This document shows positions 1-8,930 of a DNA stretch of 48,305 nucleotides, one piece after another (within the stretch, counting starts at the first letter, position 1; each line of letters opens with the position of its first letter). The notes beneath the pieces are model-generated. The model searched no databases. It worked only from the letters and a program-made list of their open reading frames with translations, and was not told the DNA's origin. The position numbers and the translations under genes are program-made. Source of the DNA: Pleurocapsa sp. CCALA 161. Its GTDB lineage: Bacteria; Cyanobacteriota; Cyanobacteriia; Cyanobacteriales; Xenococcaceae. The stretch covers positions 1-48,305 of the forward strand of contig NZ_PVWF01000031.1 in assembly GCF_003003995.1 (NCBI RefSeq), written 5' to 3'.

Positions 1-482
1 AATAGTCAATTACTGCACCGACAAGCGGATGCAGCTTGTAACTACACCAAATGATGCGTTACGTTCGGACGATTGACAAGACAACCAAAGTTGCCACACC
101 GCGTGGTGTCACGCCCTGCTCTTCCGACCCAAAGGTAGAAGAGAGAATTAGAGTTTTTTACGCTCACGCTAAAGTTTTTACCTGTCGGACGTATTCTTCG
201 ACAGAACCTCTAACTTTAAGTTTTCATGGTTCGACTACAATATCGTTGTTACGCCTCTGTAAGGGAGCTACCCGTCGTCGCTTACAATTCCTCTTTCCCT
301 GTTGGGATGCCATGTATCAGAACGGACTCTTTCATTTGTAGTTATTGTATTATTTCAGATTTTGATTTTAAGTTCAAGTTCTCGATTTAAGCGGTATCCT
401 TCGGATGTTTGTTTCCTGGTCGGGCTTTCATCTCAAGGTACAAGACGCATGAGTTTTCAGCCCGACATTAATTTATAAAAAC
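1..482. other. Hairpin-rich non-coding stretch
   Basis: No convincing gene is visible in the first 480 bases. The only long open frame (51-341) has a composition unlike a protein. The stretch is rich in short perfect inverted repeats: ACACC/GGTGT at 96-100 and 105-109, CTGTCG/CGACAG at about 182-204, and an 8-bp stem GTCGGGCT/AGCCCGAC at about 419-466 enclosing a second small stem. This pattern is more like a structured RNA than plain spacer. On the minus strand it could be the leader of something lying before position 1. I do not recognise the family; a HEARO/omega RNA of an IscB gene is one possibility. Confidence 0.3.
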
Positions 483-1277
483 TTGACTTCTATTATCGTT
501 CGTTTAGCTTTTGCCAAAGGTGCAGATCAAATTCATGTAGGTTTAACTAAAAATGGAAATAAAACCTTTGTTGGTGAGATAGTTCATAGCGATGATTTAG
601 TAGTTAGTCACTACAACAAATTGTTCGAGGTAGATGGGAATAGCTGTGTAGGTAGTGTAGGAACTATTTGTATTGCTAGTGATGAAGTAGCCAATGATCT
701 AATAGAAGATATTGAAGCAATCCAAGCTGCCAGACCTGTTAATGCAAGAGGAAACAAATATCCTTTCGTATTCTTAAGAGTGCTGACGGAAGAAGATATT
801 ATCTTCAATAAAGGTGTGGGTGGTGCGCCCCATCGTCTAACATTCTTGGATGTAGAATGTATTAACGTAGAAGCTGATGCACCAGATGAAATAGTAGCTA
901 TAGAGCCACCTGCTACTCACAAGTTCGCAGAACGAAGTGCTGTAGTTGTTCCTCGTTCTTCCTATGGCACTGTAAAGTATCGCCCACAAGTGTTAGCTCC
1001 TCACTTCGCTCAGAGAAGTGCAGCCCGTAGAGGTTTAGAAGTAAGTAGTAGTGCTACTCAAAAGTTTGCAGAACGAAGTGCAGTCCCTTCCTTCAACAGA
1101 AATGTTGTAGAAACTCCTCAAGTAAATGCAGAAGGGGTGGTAGAGAAATCTCTTGAAGGAAAAGGACAATCTAGACAAGACAAATTAAATGCGATCGCAG
1201 TAGCAATGAAAGCTGCGGGTATGAGTAGTCTTGAAATTGCTCAGGCTCTAAAGGCTGAATTAGAACTTGTTTTCTAA
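483..1277 (+). CDS. Hypothetical protein with in-frame FAERSA repeats
   Basis: An unrecognised protein of 264 residues, starting at a TTG with no clear Shine-Dalgarno sequence; an upstream hairpin ends about 17 nt before the start. Residues 1-130 look like a compact alpha/beta domain without a motif I know. The middle (about 140-205) holds three copies of a short unit, HKFAERSA, HFAQRSA and QKFAERSA. At the DNA level these are copies of a short imperfect palindrome (TTCGCAGAACGAAGTGC type), so they look like a dispersed repeat that inserted in frame and became linker. The C-terminal 45 residues are predicted helical (QDKLNAIAVAMKAAG). It lies in the accessory island near IS remnants, so it may be plasmid- or phage-derived cargo. 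Function unknown. Confidence 0.6.
   Translation: MTSIIVRLAFAKGADQIHVGLTKNGNKTFVGEIVHSDDLVVSHYNKLFEVDGNSCVGSVGTICIASDEVANDLIEDIEAIQAARPVNARGNKYPFVFLRVLTEEDIIFNKGVGGAPHRLTFLDVECINVEADAPDEIVAIEPPATHKFAERSAVVVPRSSYGTVKYRPQVLAPHFAQRSAARRGLEVSSSATQKFAERSAVPSFNRNVVETPQVNAEGVVEKSLEGKGQSRQDKLNAIAVAMKAAGMSSLEIAQALKAELELVF
912..1084 (+). repeat. Three in-gene copies of a short palindromic repeat
   Basis: The DNA at about 913-944 and 1053-1084 is nearly identical (both read GCTACTCAnAAGTTnGCAGA followed by ACGAAGTGC). A third, more diverged copy at 1002-1020 forms a CACTTC/GAAGTG hairpin. All three lie in the same reading frame of the 483-1277 gene and encode the FAERSA-like units. Confidence 0.7.
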
Positions 1278-1372
1278 TTTAAACAGTTAAATAACTATAA
1301 ACCCAATAGCCCCTAATGTTTTAAAACTGATGGGGCTTTATTTATTAAACATTTTGTAAATAAGAAAGATAG

Positions 1373-1795
1373 ATGGAGAATGAACAAGTTATGCCTAATC
1401 CAAATTCAAGTAATTCAAATAGTAATGTCAATTCTCATGGAAGAGAGCGAATCAATATTGATGAGAGAATTGCTAAGAAACAATCTAGAGCTAATGGTGC
1501 AAATGATAAATTCAGGAATAATTTCAGAGCTTCAAATAAACAAATTGCTGTTAGCAGTGGGGAAGCTATTGAGGATAGATTACTCTATGAAGCCAGCAAG
1601 GATCTAGAAGAGCAACTATTAGACCAACAATATGAGGCAGTATTCAGAGCCAATAACAGATATGTAGAAATGGTTAATAATGCTGTGGCTCAGTTAGAAG
1701 CTGAAGAAGATGAAGAAGCCCGTCTGCTTATGGAAGTAGGCTTTATGATAGCAACGGAGAAATTTTGGTCGCTAAGGAAAAATCACATTCTGTAA
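1373..1795 (+). CDS. Hypothetical acidic helical protein, possibly 3'-frameshifted
   Basis: An unrecognised protein of 140 residues. The N-terminus is Asn/Ser-rich and disordered (residues 1-45). The remainder is charged and helical (LEEQLLDQQYEAVFRANN, then QLEAEEDEEARLL) with no membrane segment or known motif. The last residues change character. In another frame the DNA from about 1740 to 1819 reads LYDSNGEILVAKEKSH and on to VTLVNKGF before a stop, which looks more protein-like than the annotated tail. A single lost base near 1738 would join the two. The gene ends about 35 bp before an ISAs1 transposase remnant, so its 3' end may have been damaged with the IS. It is probably in one transcript with the gene at 483. 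Function unknown. Confidence 0.5.
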   Translation: MENEQVMPNPNSSNSNSNVNSHGRERINIDERIAKKQSRANGANDKFRNNFRASNKQIAVSSGEAIEDRLLYEASKDLEEQLLDQQYEAVFRANNRYVEMVNNAVAQLEAEEDEEARLLMEVGFMIATEKFWSLRKNHIL

Positions 1796-1830
1796 CCCTT
1801 GTAAACAAAGGGTTTTGATTTTTCTCTTAA

Positions 1831-2439
1831 AATCACAAAGCGATCGCCGAGCAAATTAAAGAAGTTGGGGCAGATTATGTTCTGACTCTCAAAGCCAACC
1901 ATCCTACTCTGGCAAAAGAAGCTCAGAATTGGTTTGAAAAGCACAAACATCAGATTGAGCAGACTCAAAGCATTAGAACAGAATCGTTCTGCGAAGCAGG
2001 ACATCATCGTATTGAGAAACGTTGCTTTTTCTCAGTTCCCGTCGAGCAGGTGTTTGAGAGAGCTAGTATCAAGCGTTGGACTGGACTTCAAACATTAATT
2101 GTAGAACAAAGTACTCGTCAGCTTTGGAATAAAACTACGGTAAGCTTAAGATTTTTTCTCAGTTCTCTCAATTCCAATTTTGCCGATTTTCCTGGTTCAA
2201 TTCGTAGCCACTGGGGAGTAGAGAATCAGTTACATTGGTGCCTGGATGTAGTTTTTTCGGAAGATGACTCTCGGATTCGCAAAGATCATGCTCCGCGAAA
2301 TATGACTATCCTTAGAAGATTGGCTCTCAATTTGCTACGCCAGGATAAATCTTCTGGCAGTTTGAAGATGAAACGCTACCATGCTGGATTGAATAATAAT
2401 TTCTTACTTCAGGTTTTGTCTAATTCTGGCATATTTTGA
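1831..2439 (+). pseudogene. ISAs1-family transposase, C-terminal remnant
   Basis: The open frame begins right after a stop at 1828-1830 and has no start codon near its front. It encodes about 202 residues that match the C-terminal half of ISAs1 (H-repeat type) DDE transposases: VLTLKANHP near the front, then IRSHWGVENQLHWCLDVVF, then DDSRIRKDHAPRNM with ILRRLALNLL. Complete ISAs1 transposases are roughly 370 residues, so the N-terminal half including the first catalytic Asp is gone. The right end of the element is still present just downstream. The remnant sits directly against an IS701-type remnant, so it was probably inserted into that element before both left parts were deleted. Confidence 0.85.
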
Positions 2440-2465
2440 CTTAATATTTTGATGCGATTACCCTG
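2440..2465 (+). repeat. Right terminal inverted repeat of the ISAs1 remnant
   Basis: After the transposase stop, the sequence ends in TTTTGATGCGATTACCCTG (to 2465). From memory, ISAs1-family ends in cyanobacteria typically look like this (CAGGGnAATCGCATCAAAA on the other strand). The next base starts the open frame of the interrupted IS701-type transposase. No left end is found, in agreement with a 5' deletion. Confidence 0.65.
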
Positions 2466-2466
2466 A

Positions 2467-3270
2467 CACGGTAATTCATTACCTGAAGGAAAAAAAGACC
2501 CAGAGTTTAAGAAAAAACCTCGCTTAGCCTTAGAATTAATTGATAAAAGTAGAGCGCGAGGATATCAACCAGAAATAGTCTTAGTCGATGCAGGGTACGG
2601 AAACAATACAAACTTTCTGCTTGAATTAGAAAAAAGAAAATTGAAATATTTAGGAGGACTGGCTAAAAACAGAAAGGTACAAGTTGTCAACTCGACCAAA
2701 CTAACACAAGAGATAAGATTAGATGTTCTAGCAGAGTCATTATCAGAAGAGGCTTTTACTAAAACTACAATCAATTTAGAACAAGCCAGAACAGTTTGGG
2801 TGGCAACTATTGAAGTAAAAATATCGCGTCTAATTGGTCATAGAAAAATAGCTATCGTAATGAATGCACCGACCTTTGGCGATGCAGATGATATAGATTA
2901 CTTCATTACCAATGTAGAACCATCTAAAGTAACATCTCAATGGATAGTAGATACTTATTCTGACAGAAATTGGGTAGAAGTATTTTACCGAGAAGCCAAA
3001 GGATGGTTAGGACTGAAAGAATATCAAACTAGAGGAATCAAAGCTTTAAAGAGGCATTTTATTCTGGTATTTTGTGCTTATACTTTTATCTTATGGCATA
3101 AGCTTACTGGCGGATTAAGACGGCGTTGGGCTAACAAGCCAATCACTACTTTTCCTGAAGCTTTGGAGGCATTTCGTACAGCTATGTCTTATCGTTTTGT
3201 TCAATGGCTTAACTATAATCAAGACGTGTTTGCTGCTTATAAAGCGAGCTTGGGGTTTGTTTGGGCTTAG
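2467..3270 (+). pseudogene. IS701-family transposase, C-terminal remnant
   Basis: An open frame of 267 residues without a proper start continues from the ISAs1 right end. Only a late in-frame TTG at 2641 could serve as a start. It reads like an IS701-type (IS4 superfamily) transposase: LVDAGYGNN carries a catalytic Asp, and SDRNWVEVFYREAKGWLGLKEYQ carries the conserved Glu near the C-terminus. Family members are around 400 residues, so the first third is missing, removed at the ISAs1 insertion. The stop is 8 bp from the end of the truncated hsdS gene on the other strand, so this element probably also destroyed hsdS. It is not expected to be active. Confidence 0.8.
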
Positions 3271-3277
3271 TTTTTGT

Positions 3278-3937
3278 TTAAGTCCCGTTATTTTGTTCCC
3301 GCCAGTCTTTAGTTAAATCACCACGAAAAGCAGCAGCCAGAACAGATTGACGGAATTGATTTAGTAGGGGTTTAATTGCTTTTAGTTCTTGTTTTACTGC
3401 GGTGCTTCTTGTTTGTAGGGCTTCTATTTTAGTGACTATGCGTTTCTGTTCGTTGAGGGGCGGTAGAGGAATTCGAGTAGATAAAATAAAATCTTTAGGA
3501 ACACGCCTTTGACCTACTACACCTGTCATGTTCATAGCAGCATTATGTATGTAGCTATTTTGACGCAAAAAAGAATGTAGATATTGGGGTGAAATTGCAC
3601 CATAACTACGCAAAGTATAAAACTCTGTAGAACCGCAAGCTAAACCATTGCAAAGATTTTTAGCAATAGCAGATTTTCCATTTTCCATACAAGGAGTTAT
3701 TTTGGCAAAAATTACATCTCCATCTGCGAAGTGGGTATATCCTTTTCTAACCTTTCCTAATTTTCTACACTCAACATCTGGTGAAATAGTTCCAGTCTTT
3801 TCGTCAACTGCTGCCATTGGTATAAAAGACACATCTAAATCATCTGACAAATTTTTGTCGTGTTTAGGATTTAATACACAAAGCTCACTTAAAGACTCAA
3901 CTTCCCATCTAATAGGTAACTTATCAGTGTCAATCAA
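3278..3937 (-). pseudogene. hsdS: Type I restriction specificity subunit HsdS, truncated to one half
   Basis: HsdS sets the DNA target of a type I restriction-modification complex. This frame has 219 residues: one target-recognition domain (about 8-150, with FIPMAAVDEKTG and DVIFAKITPCMENGK) and one conserved helical spacer (PLPPLNEQKRIVTKIEAL to FRQSVLAAAFRGDLTKDWREQN). Usual HsdS proteins have two such units and 400-450 residues, and DWREQN is normally followed by the second. Here the frame stops eight bases from the IS701 remnant, so the second half was probably lost to that insertion. Single-TRD subunits that pair up do exist, so residual methyltransferase activity with HsdM cannot be excluded. 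It is the last gene of the minus-strand hsd operon. Confidence 0.85.
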
Positions 3938-4028
3938 TCTAATTTCTCCTCAACCTTTAACAACAAAAATCTATCTTTCAAAACCTTGACCTATCCGAAA
4001 CTTATGACCCAGCGCAATAATCCAAAAT

Positions 4029-4175
4029 CTAAAATAGCCCACCTCTACAGTTAATAACTTCTTGCTCTATTTCCTCTCGATTTAATAGAGGTTTGCCTGA
4101 AGCTACAATCTTGGCTCTAATCTGGCGTAAGCATTGTCCTAACTCTGTTTGCTTGGGTTGTTTTTCTCTATTCAT
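4029..4175 (-). CDS. Small hypothetical protein (48 aa) between toxin and hsdS
   Basis: A short frame of 48 residues beginning MNREKQPKQTELGQCLRQIR, charged and probably helical, with ASGKPLLNREEIEQEV in its second half. The ATG is 2 bp after the stop of the PIN-toxin gene, so it is very likely translationally coupled to it. I recall similar short Arg/Glu-rich proteins (a LxxIRAxIVASGxPLL pattern) beside PIN and other toxin genes in cyanobacteria, but have no function for them. It might be a second small antitoxin-like partner or simply part of the cassette. Confidence 0.55.
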   Translation of the reverse strand: MNREKQPKQTELGQCLRQIRAKIVASGKPLLNREEIEQEVINCRGGLF

Positions 4176-4177
4176 CT

Positions 4178-4567
4178 TCAACTTAAAAAATTAACCATAG
4201 AATAAGCCAAAACTGCTTTATCTTCTGTGACCATAACTAAATCATTCTCCAAAGCCTGACACATCAAAAGACGGTCAAAGGGGTCACGGTGTAATGATGG
4301 TAGTTTAATCAATTGTGCAATAGTATTTTCATCAATAGTCAGACTATCAAAAGAGTGCCGTTTTCTTTGTTTGGGTAAATAGATTTCAGGAGATTCAGGA
4401 AAAGGTAGTTTTCCCAGTTGATATTTAATCGTGCATTCCCAAATAGAAATAACACTCACAAATACTTCGTTGTCTAAATTACTAATCTCTTGACGATATT
4501 TTTCTGATAGTCGTTCATTACCACTAATAAACCACAAGAATATATGAGTATCTAAAAGAAGTTTCAT
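4178..4567 (-). CDS. PIN-domain toxin (VapC-like) of a type II toxin-antitoxin pair
   Basis: 129 residues, the normal length for a single-domain PIN ribonuclease. The acidic metal-binding positions are visible: D6 in LLLDTHIFLWF, E44 in SVISIWECTIKYQLGKL, D95/D98 in HRDPFDRLLMCQA and D116 in VTEDKAV. Proteins of this kind cleave RNA until neutralised by a cognate antitoxin. The gene overlaps the upstream antitoxin gene by 4 bp (ATGA type), the usual arrangement. The pair is embedded between hsdM and hsdS, so loss of the hsd operon would be selected against through release of the toxin. The frame appears intact. Confidence 0.88.
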   Translation of the reverse strand: MKLLLDTHIFLWFISGNERLSEKYRQEISNLDNEVFVSVISIWECTIKYQLGKLPFPESPEIYLPKQRKRHSFDSLTIDENTIAQLIKLPSLHRDPFDRLLMCQALENDLVMVTEDKAVLAYSMVNFLS

Positions 4568-4767
4568 TCAAATAAATCTAAAATATCGTCTGGTAATGGT
4601 TCATTAAAATCATCAGGAACAGTAAATTCATCTTTACATAATCCAAAGGGACGCTGTTCAATTTTTTGTTTATGCTGGTCAAGAGATTCTACAAATTGTA
4701 GAACCTGTTGTTGTTGGTCTAATGGCAAATTACGCCACTTTTCTATTAACTGTTGTTCTGTATTCAT
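4564..4767 (-). CDS. Antitoxin, DUF2281/VapB-like
   Basis: 67 residues with the pattern LIEKWRNLPLDQQQQVLQFVESL at the N-terminus, typical of the short DUF2281-type antitoxins that precede PIN toxins in cyanobacteria. The acidic tail (DDFNEPLPDDILDLFE) would wrap around the toxin active site. It lacks an obvious AbrB or ribbon-helix-helix DNA-binding fold, so autoregulation is not evident from sequence. It overlaps the toxin gene by 4 bp and starts 27 bp after hsdM, so the pair probably shares the hsd transcript. Assignment rests on size, the N-terminal motif and the neighbour. Confidence 0.8.
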   Translation of the reverse strand: MNTEQQLIEKWRNLPLDQQQQVLQFVESLDQHKQKIEQRPFGLCKDEFTVPDDFNEPLPDDILDLFE

Positions 4768-4794
4768 AATCCAAACTTTTTACTGTTTCCTCTA

Positions 4795-6240
4795 TTATCC
4801 TGCTTCTTCCTCAACTGCTGGACTATCCAACAACTCGGTTAAAGCTTCCATATCTTCCATTGCTGTTTGCAACCTCAGCATAATTTCTGCTGCTATTTCA
4901 TCTGGTTCGGGTAAATCATCAGCATTTTGTAAACTCTCATCCCGTAACCAAGATATATCTAGATTCTCACCCCGTTTAGTAATATCTTCCCGACTAAAAC
5001 ATCTAAACCTACCCTCTTCTCCTAAATCAGTCCGAGGACTCTTGCCATTAGGGTCATCACCATAGCATGACTCAAACTCGGCAAAATGCTTTCTAGTTAA
5101 AGGAGTACGTTTACCAAAGGAAGGCATATTAGTTCTGAGGTCATAAAACCAAACTTCCTTAGTATTCCCTTTCTCTGTTTTACCTCTTTGGAAAAATAGA
5201 ACATTAGTTTTAACCCCTGGAGCGTAGAAGATACCAGTAGGCAAACGCAAAATGGTATGCAGGTTACACTTATCCATCAAGTCAGCCCGAATATTGCGCC
5301 CCTGTCCATCTTCAAATAAAACATTATCTGGCAATACAACTGCTGCCCTACCTTCTGGTAATAGCCCTCGATAGATATGTTCTAAAAATGCCAACTGTTT
5401 GTTAGAAGTTTGGTAAGTAAAATCATCTCTAGTTGGTTTACCTCCTCCTTTCTTAGTGCCAAATGGCGGATTAGTTAGGATTACATTAGCCTTGGGTAAT
5501 CTTTGACCGTCTGCTGATAGGCTGTCTCCTAACTCTACATCTCCTTCAATGCCGTGTAACATCATATTCATCAGTAATAAACGATGAGCATCCTGTACTA
5601 ATTCAATACCGTAGAATGCTTTATCTCGTTGAAAGTTTTGCTCGTCTACTGATAGGTCAAATAAATTATCTGTTTGCTTTTTGATATATTTATCGGCAAT
5701 TGTCAGAAAACCTCCCGTTCCTGCTGCGGGGTCTTGTATTAGTTCTCCTGCTTGGGGTTTGATTAAAGAAACCATACAGTCAATTAAAGGACGTGGCGTA
5801 AAATATTGACCCGCACCTGATTTCTTTTCACTGGCATTCTTTTCTAGTAACCCTTCATATAAATCCCCTAAGCCTTCTTCCTTGGCTGAGTACCAATCAA
5901 GAGAATCCAGGCTAGTTACTATTGTTGCTAGATTCTTGGGTTTCTTCAAAGCAGTCTGAGCATTAGCAAAGATAGCCTGTATTCTTTCATTTGCGACTTC
6001 TGAACCAAGCTTTAACAGTAAAGCACGATAAAAGGTCAGTTGTTCGATACCTTCTTTAGTGACTAAATCATCCCACCGATATTCTTCTGGCAATATATCT
6101 TCTTTCCCTGTCTCCTGCATCATCTTCAGAAACAAGAGATAGGTTAACTCTGTAACATACTGTAGATAGGTAATCCCATCATCCCGCAGTACATTACAAA
6201 GACTCCAGAGTTTAGCAACAATATCGGTAGTAACGTTCAT
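4795..6240 (-). CDS. hsdM: Type I restriction-modification methyltransferase subunit HsdM
   Basis: 481 residues, a normal length for HsdM, an N6-adenine DNA methyltransferase that uses S-adenosylmethionine. The N-terminal helical HsdM domain spans about 1-130 (LWSLCNVLRDDGITYLQYVT). The catalytic domain then shows QYFTPR (145-150), the SAM-binding DPAAGTGGF (170-178) and the catalytic NPPF (257-260). All motifs are intact. With a complete HsdS it would methylate the target; with HsdR it would restrict. Here hsdR and hsdS on either side are both damaged, so hsdM may be an orphan that survives by chance or by pairing with HsdS subunits encoded elsewhere. It lies 90 bp downstream of hsdR. Confidence 0.93.
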   Translation of the reverse strand: MNVTTDIVAKLWSLCNVLRDDGITYLQYVTELTYLLFLKMMQETGKEDILPEEYRWDDLVTKEGIEQLTFYRALLLKLGSEVANERIQAIFANAQTALKKPKNLATIVTSLDSLDWYSAKEEGLGDLYEGLLEKNASEKKSGAGQYFTPRPLIDCMVSLIKPQAGELIQDPAAGTGGFLTIADKYIKKQTDNLFDLSVDEQNFQRDKAFYGIELVQDAHRLLLMNMMLHGIEGDVELGDSLSADGQRLPKANVILTNPPFGTKKGGGKPTRDDFTYQTSNKQLAFLEHIYRGLLPEGRAAVVLPDNVLFEDGQGRNIRADLMDKCNLHTILRLPTGIFYAPGVKTNVLFFQRGKTEKGNTKEVWFYDLRTNMPSFGKRTPLTRKHFAEFESCYGDDPNGKSPRTDLGEEGRFRCFSREDITKRGENLDISWLRDESLQNADDLPEPDEIAAEIMLRLQTAMEDMEALTELLDSPAVEEEAG

Positions 6241-6330
6241 TCAATCTCGGTTAAAAAGGCACTCAAACAAAGTAACACTTTAACCTATAAGGGTTTGGTA
6301 GTAGCGATATTTCTTACGATTTCTTTGTGG

Positions 6331-8928
6331 TTAAGCTTTCTCTTGCCACAACTCTTGATTAATCTCACTTAATACTGTTTCCAATTCCCCACCAAAAGTT
6401 TGATTAATCCTTTTAAAACCACCTTGAGCTTTAAACTGTCCTTGGTCAAAGGCATCTCTATCAACAATAGTTTCTTGCTTTAACTGCTTCCCTATACGTT
6501 CCAACCATTTACGCTGTGGTGGTTTCCAGTTTTTAGAAGCCAGTATCTTATTCATTGCCCTATCTACTCTCGTTTCATGACTGATTAGGGCATCTCCTAA
6601 AGCTGCTTGACGGACAAAGCCAATGATAGACGCTGCAATATCTTCATTAGTAGATTCTCGCCATGCTACTTGTAGATGCTTCTCTGGATAACCAGCAGTA
6701 TCAAGCTCTAGTTTTAATTCTTTAAGCTGACTGCGGGTTAAATCTCTGGGACGTTGAGTAACTAATAACAGTGCAGGAATCTTATTCATATTTTCCACAA
6801 TAAAGCTACGGAAGCTATTTAAATAATCCTCTGGTTTTTCTGCATTGCCATAACCAGTCTCAATACCAATTAATTCATCTTCATGATGAGAAATTAAGAC
6901 TGGTTTCCTACCACCGTCTTTTCTATCTAATATTTGAGCTATTAACTTTCTTTCTTTAAACCATTGGGAAATTGCTTCTGGCTGACTACCCTGTAAGTAA
7001 TCTCCGATATCTTCTACGGGCATTCCTGTAATACTTTCTATCTGTTCTTTGCTACTCTGACTAAGGTGTCTTCTTTTACTCTGTAGCTTGGCTAGTAATT
7101 GGTCGATGACTTCGGGTAGTGCTTCATCTTCTACAGTATCTAACTCATCTATCAACTGAGTAAAAGAAATATTAGGATTAACTACTACGGGTTTCATAGA
7201 CGAAACTGGGGCTATTCCTTCATAAAGCCTTACTGCATCATAGATTTTAAATACTTCTTTACCTATCTCATCACAAAGTCTTGTAGCTCTACCTAACATC
7301 TGTTCGTAGAGGATACGAGAATTAACCCGACGCAAAAAGACTAAATTACAAATAGCTGGAACATCTATACCAGTAGTTAATAAATCTACCGTAACTGCAA
7401 TCTTAGGTAAGACTTCATTTCTTAACTCTCTAATCTTCTGTAAGGGCTTATCTGCTTTACCCGTAATTTTAACCACTGCATCATCTTCTACATTGCCATA
7501 TAGTTTTTCTAACTCTTGCTTGAGTAGATTAACTACCATATCCGCATGGTCATCAGTAGCGCAGAAGATTAAAGTTTTCTCTGGAAGAATAGGGTCGATG
7601 TATTGTGCTAATACCTCACATACGACACGGTTAAAAGGTTCTGTAATTACCTGACGATTAAACTGTTGGACTTCTATCTTTACTTCGTCTGGTGCATGAA
7701 CTAAATCCAACTCACCTGTTAGGGGGTCAAAATATTCCATATTTTCCCCTTGTTCCCAAACTATCCCATTTTCAGATAGTTCGGTCTTAATCTTAATTGG
7801 TGGTTCGTGGTCAATTAACCAACCCTCAATTACTGCTTCTCTATAGCTATAGGTATATACGGGGTCGCCAAATATCTGAGTTGTGTGTAAAGCAGGAGTA
7901 GCGGTTAGTCCAATTTTAACGGCATCAAAATAATCCAATACCCGACGGTATTTAGAAATATAGTCTTTGAAGTCCCGATATACTAGCTCTGTCTCGCTTA
8001 GTTCTTTATCTAGTAAATAACCTCTGTGGCACTCATCGACAACAATACAGTCATAATCATCTACTGTTGGTATTTCTGTATTATCCCCTGGATAAAATAA
8101 TTTCTTGACGAAGCTTTGAACTGTAGCGATATTAACTTTAGTTTCCAGCTCTACACCATTCTCTTTCAGTTCTCTAATTTCAAAGATATCGGCAAAAGTT
8201 TGTAAGTTTTCTATGCGAGTATCTTTAAAAGAATTAGCTGCTTGTTCCCCTAATGCGGTGCGGTCAACCAAAAACAAGATACGGTTAAATCTTTTAGCTT
8301 TTAACAGACGATAGACCAACAATATAGCGGTCTTAGTTTTACCCGTCCCTGTTGCCATTGCTAACAGTAATTGACGCTGATTATCTGCTAAGGCTGATTC
8401 TACTTTCTTAATTGCTTTTTTTTGATAGTCCCGTAGTTCGATATTGTAGTTAAAATCTTCTTGCTCTAATTTCTCATGGGCTTGCTCGTTATCCTGCTGA
8501 AGTAACTTAACTAGACCCTCTGGACTTTTCCAACCTTGTAACGGACGACGAAGATTATTGGGGTTACGAACATCACAAAACCAGATACCGCTTTTAGTAT
8601 GTAGCTGTTCTAAATATTCTCTGCCATTAGTAGCAAATACGAAAGGAACTTTATATTCTCTCCAAGGAGAACCATCAACAAAAGTTTCATCACCTTTAAT
8701 TTGATAGCCCTTGCTATACCTTTTAGCTTGGTCGATATCTCCCGATACATCTTTACTATGGCGTTTAGCTTCTACTACTCCTACTACTTCTAATCCTATA
8801 AACAGAGCATAATCAGCCCGACCATTCTTAGTTGGATATTCGGCAATAGCTAGATTCTTTCCTTTTTCTGGTCTTGTTCCCTTGGAATAAGTTAAGTTAT
8901 CTGAATCTACTTCCCAACCAGCTTTTGA
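6331..8928 (-). pseudogene. hsdR: Type I restriction subunit HsdR, 5' end lost
   Basis: The motor and nuclease subunit of a type I system. The open frame covers 865 codons. It has the PD-(D/E)xK nuclease site (ADYALF then VVEAKR near 8760-8810), Walker A MATGTGKT at 8358, the DECH box (IVVDECHRGY), the helicase motif TGIDVPAI and QMLGRATRL. The ATG at 8358 is inside Walker A and cannot be the true start. Upstream the frame stays open for 190 more codons to a TAG at 8929-8931 without any ATG, GTG or TTG. The first residues, SKAGWEVDS, normally lie about 20 residues into the protein. The break coincides with a 100-bp inverted-repeat segment starting at 8931. Restriction is therefore probably lost. 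Confidence 0.85.
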
Positions 8929-8930
8929 CT

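Noticed and set aside
51-341. 96-codon open frame at the window start
   Set aside because: Low-complexity, Cys/Arg-rich translation without a ribosome-binding site, in DNA full of hairpins; not protein-like.
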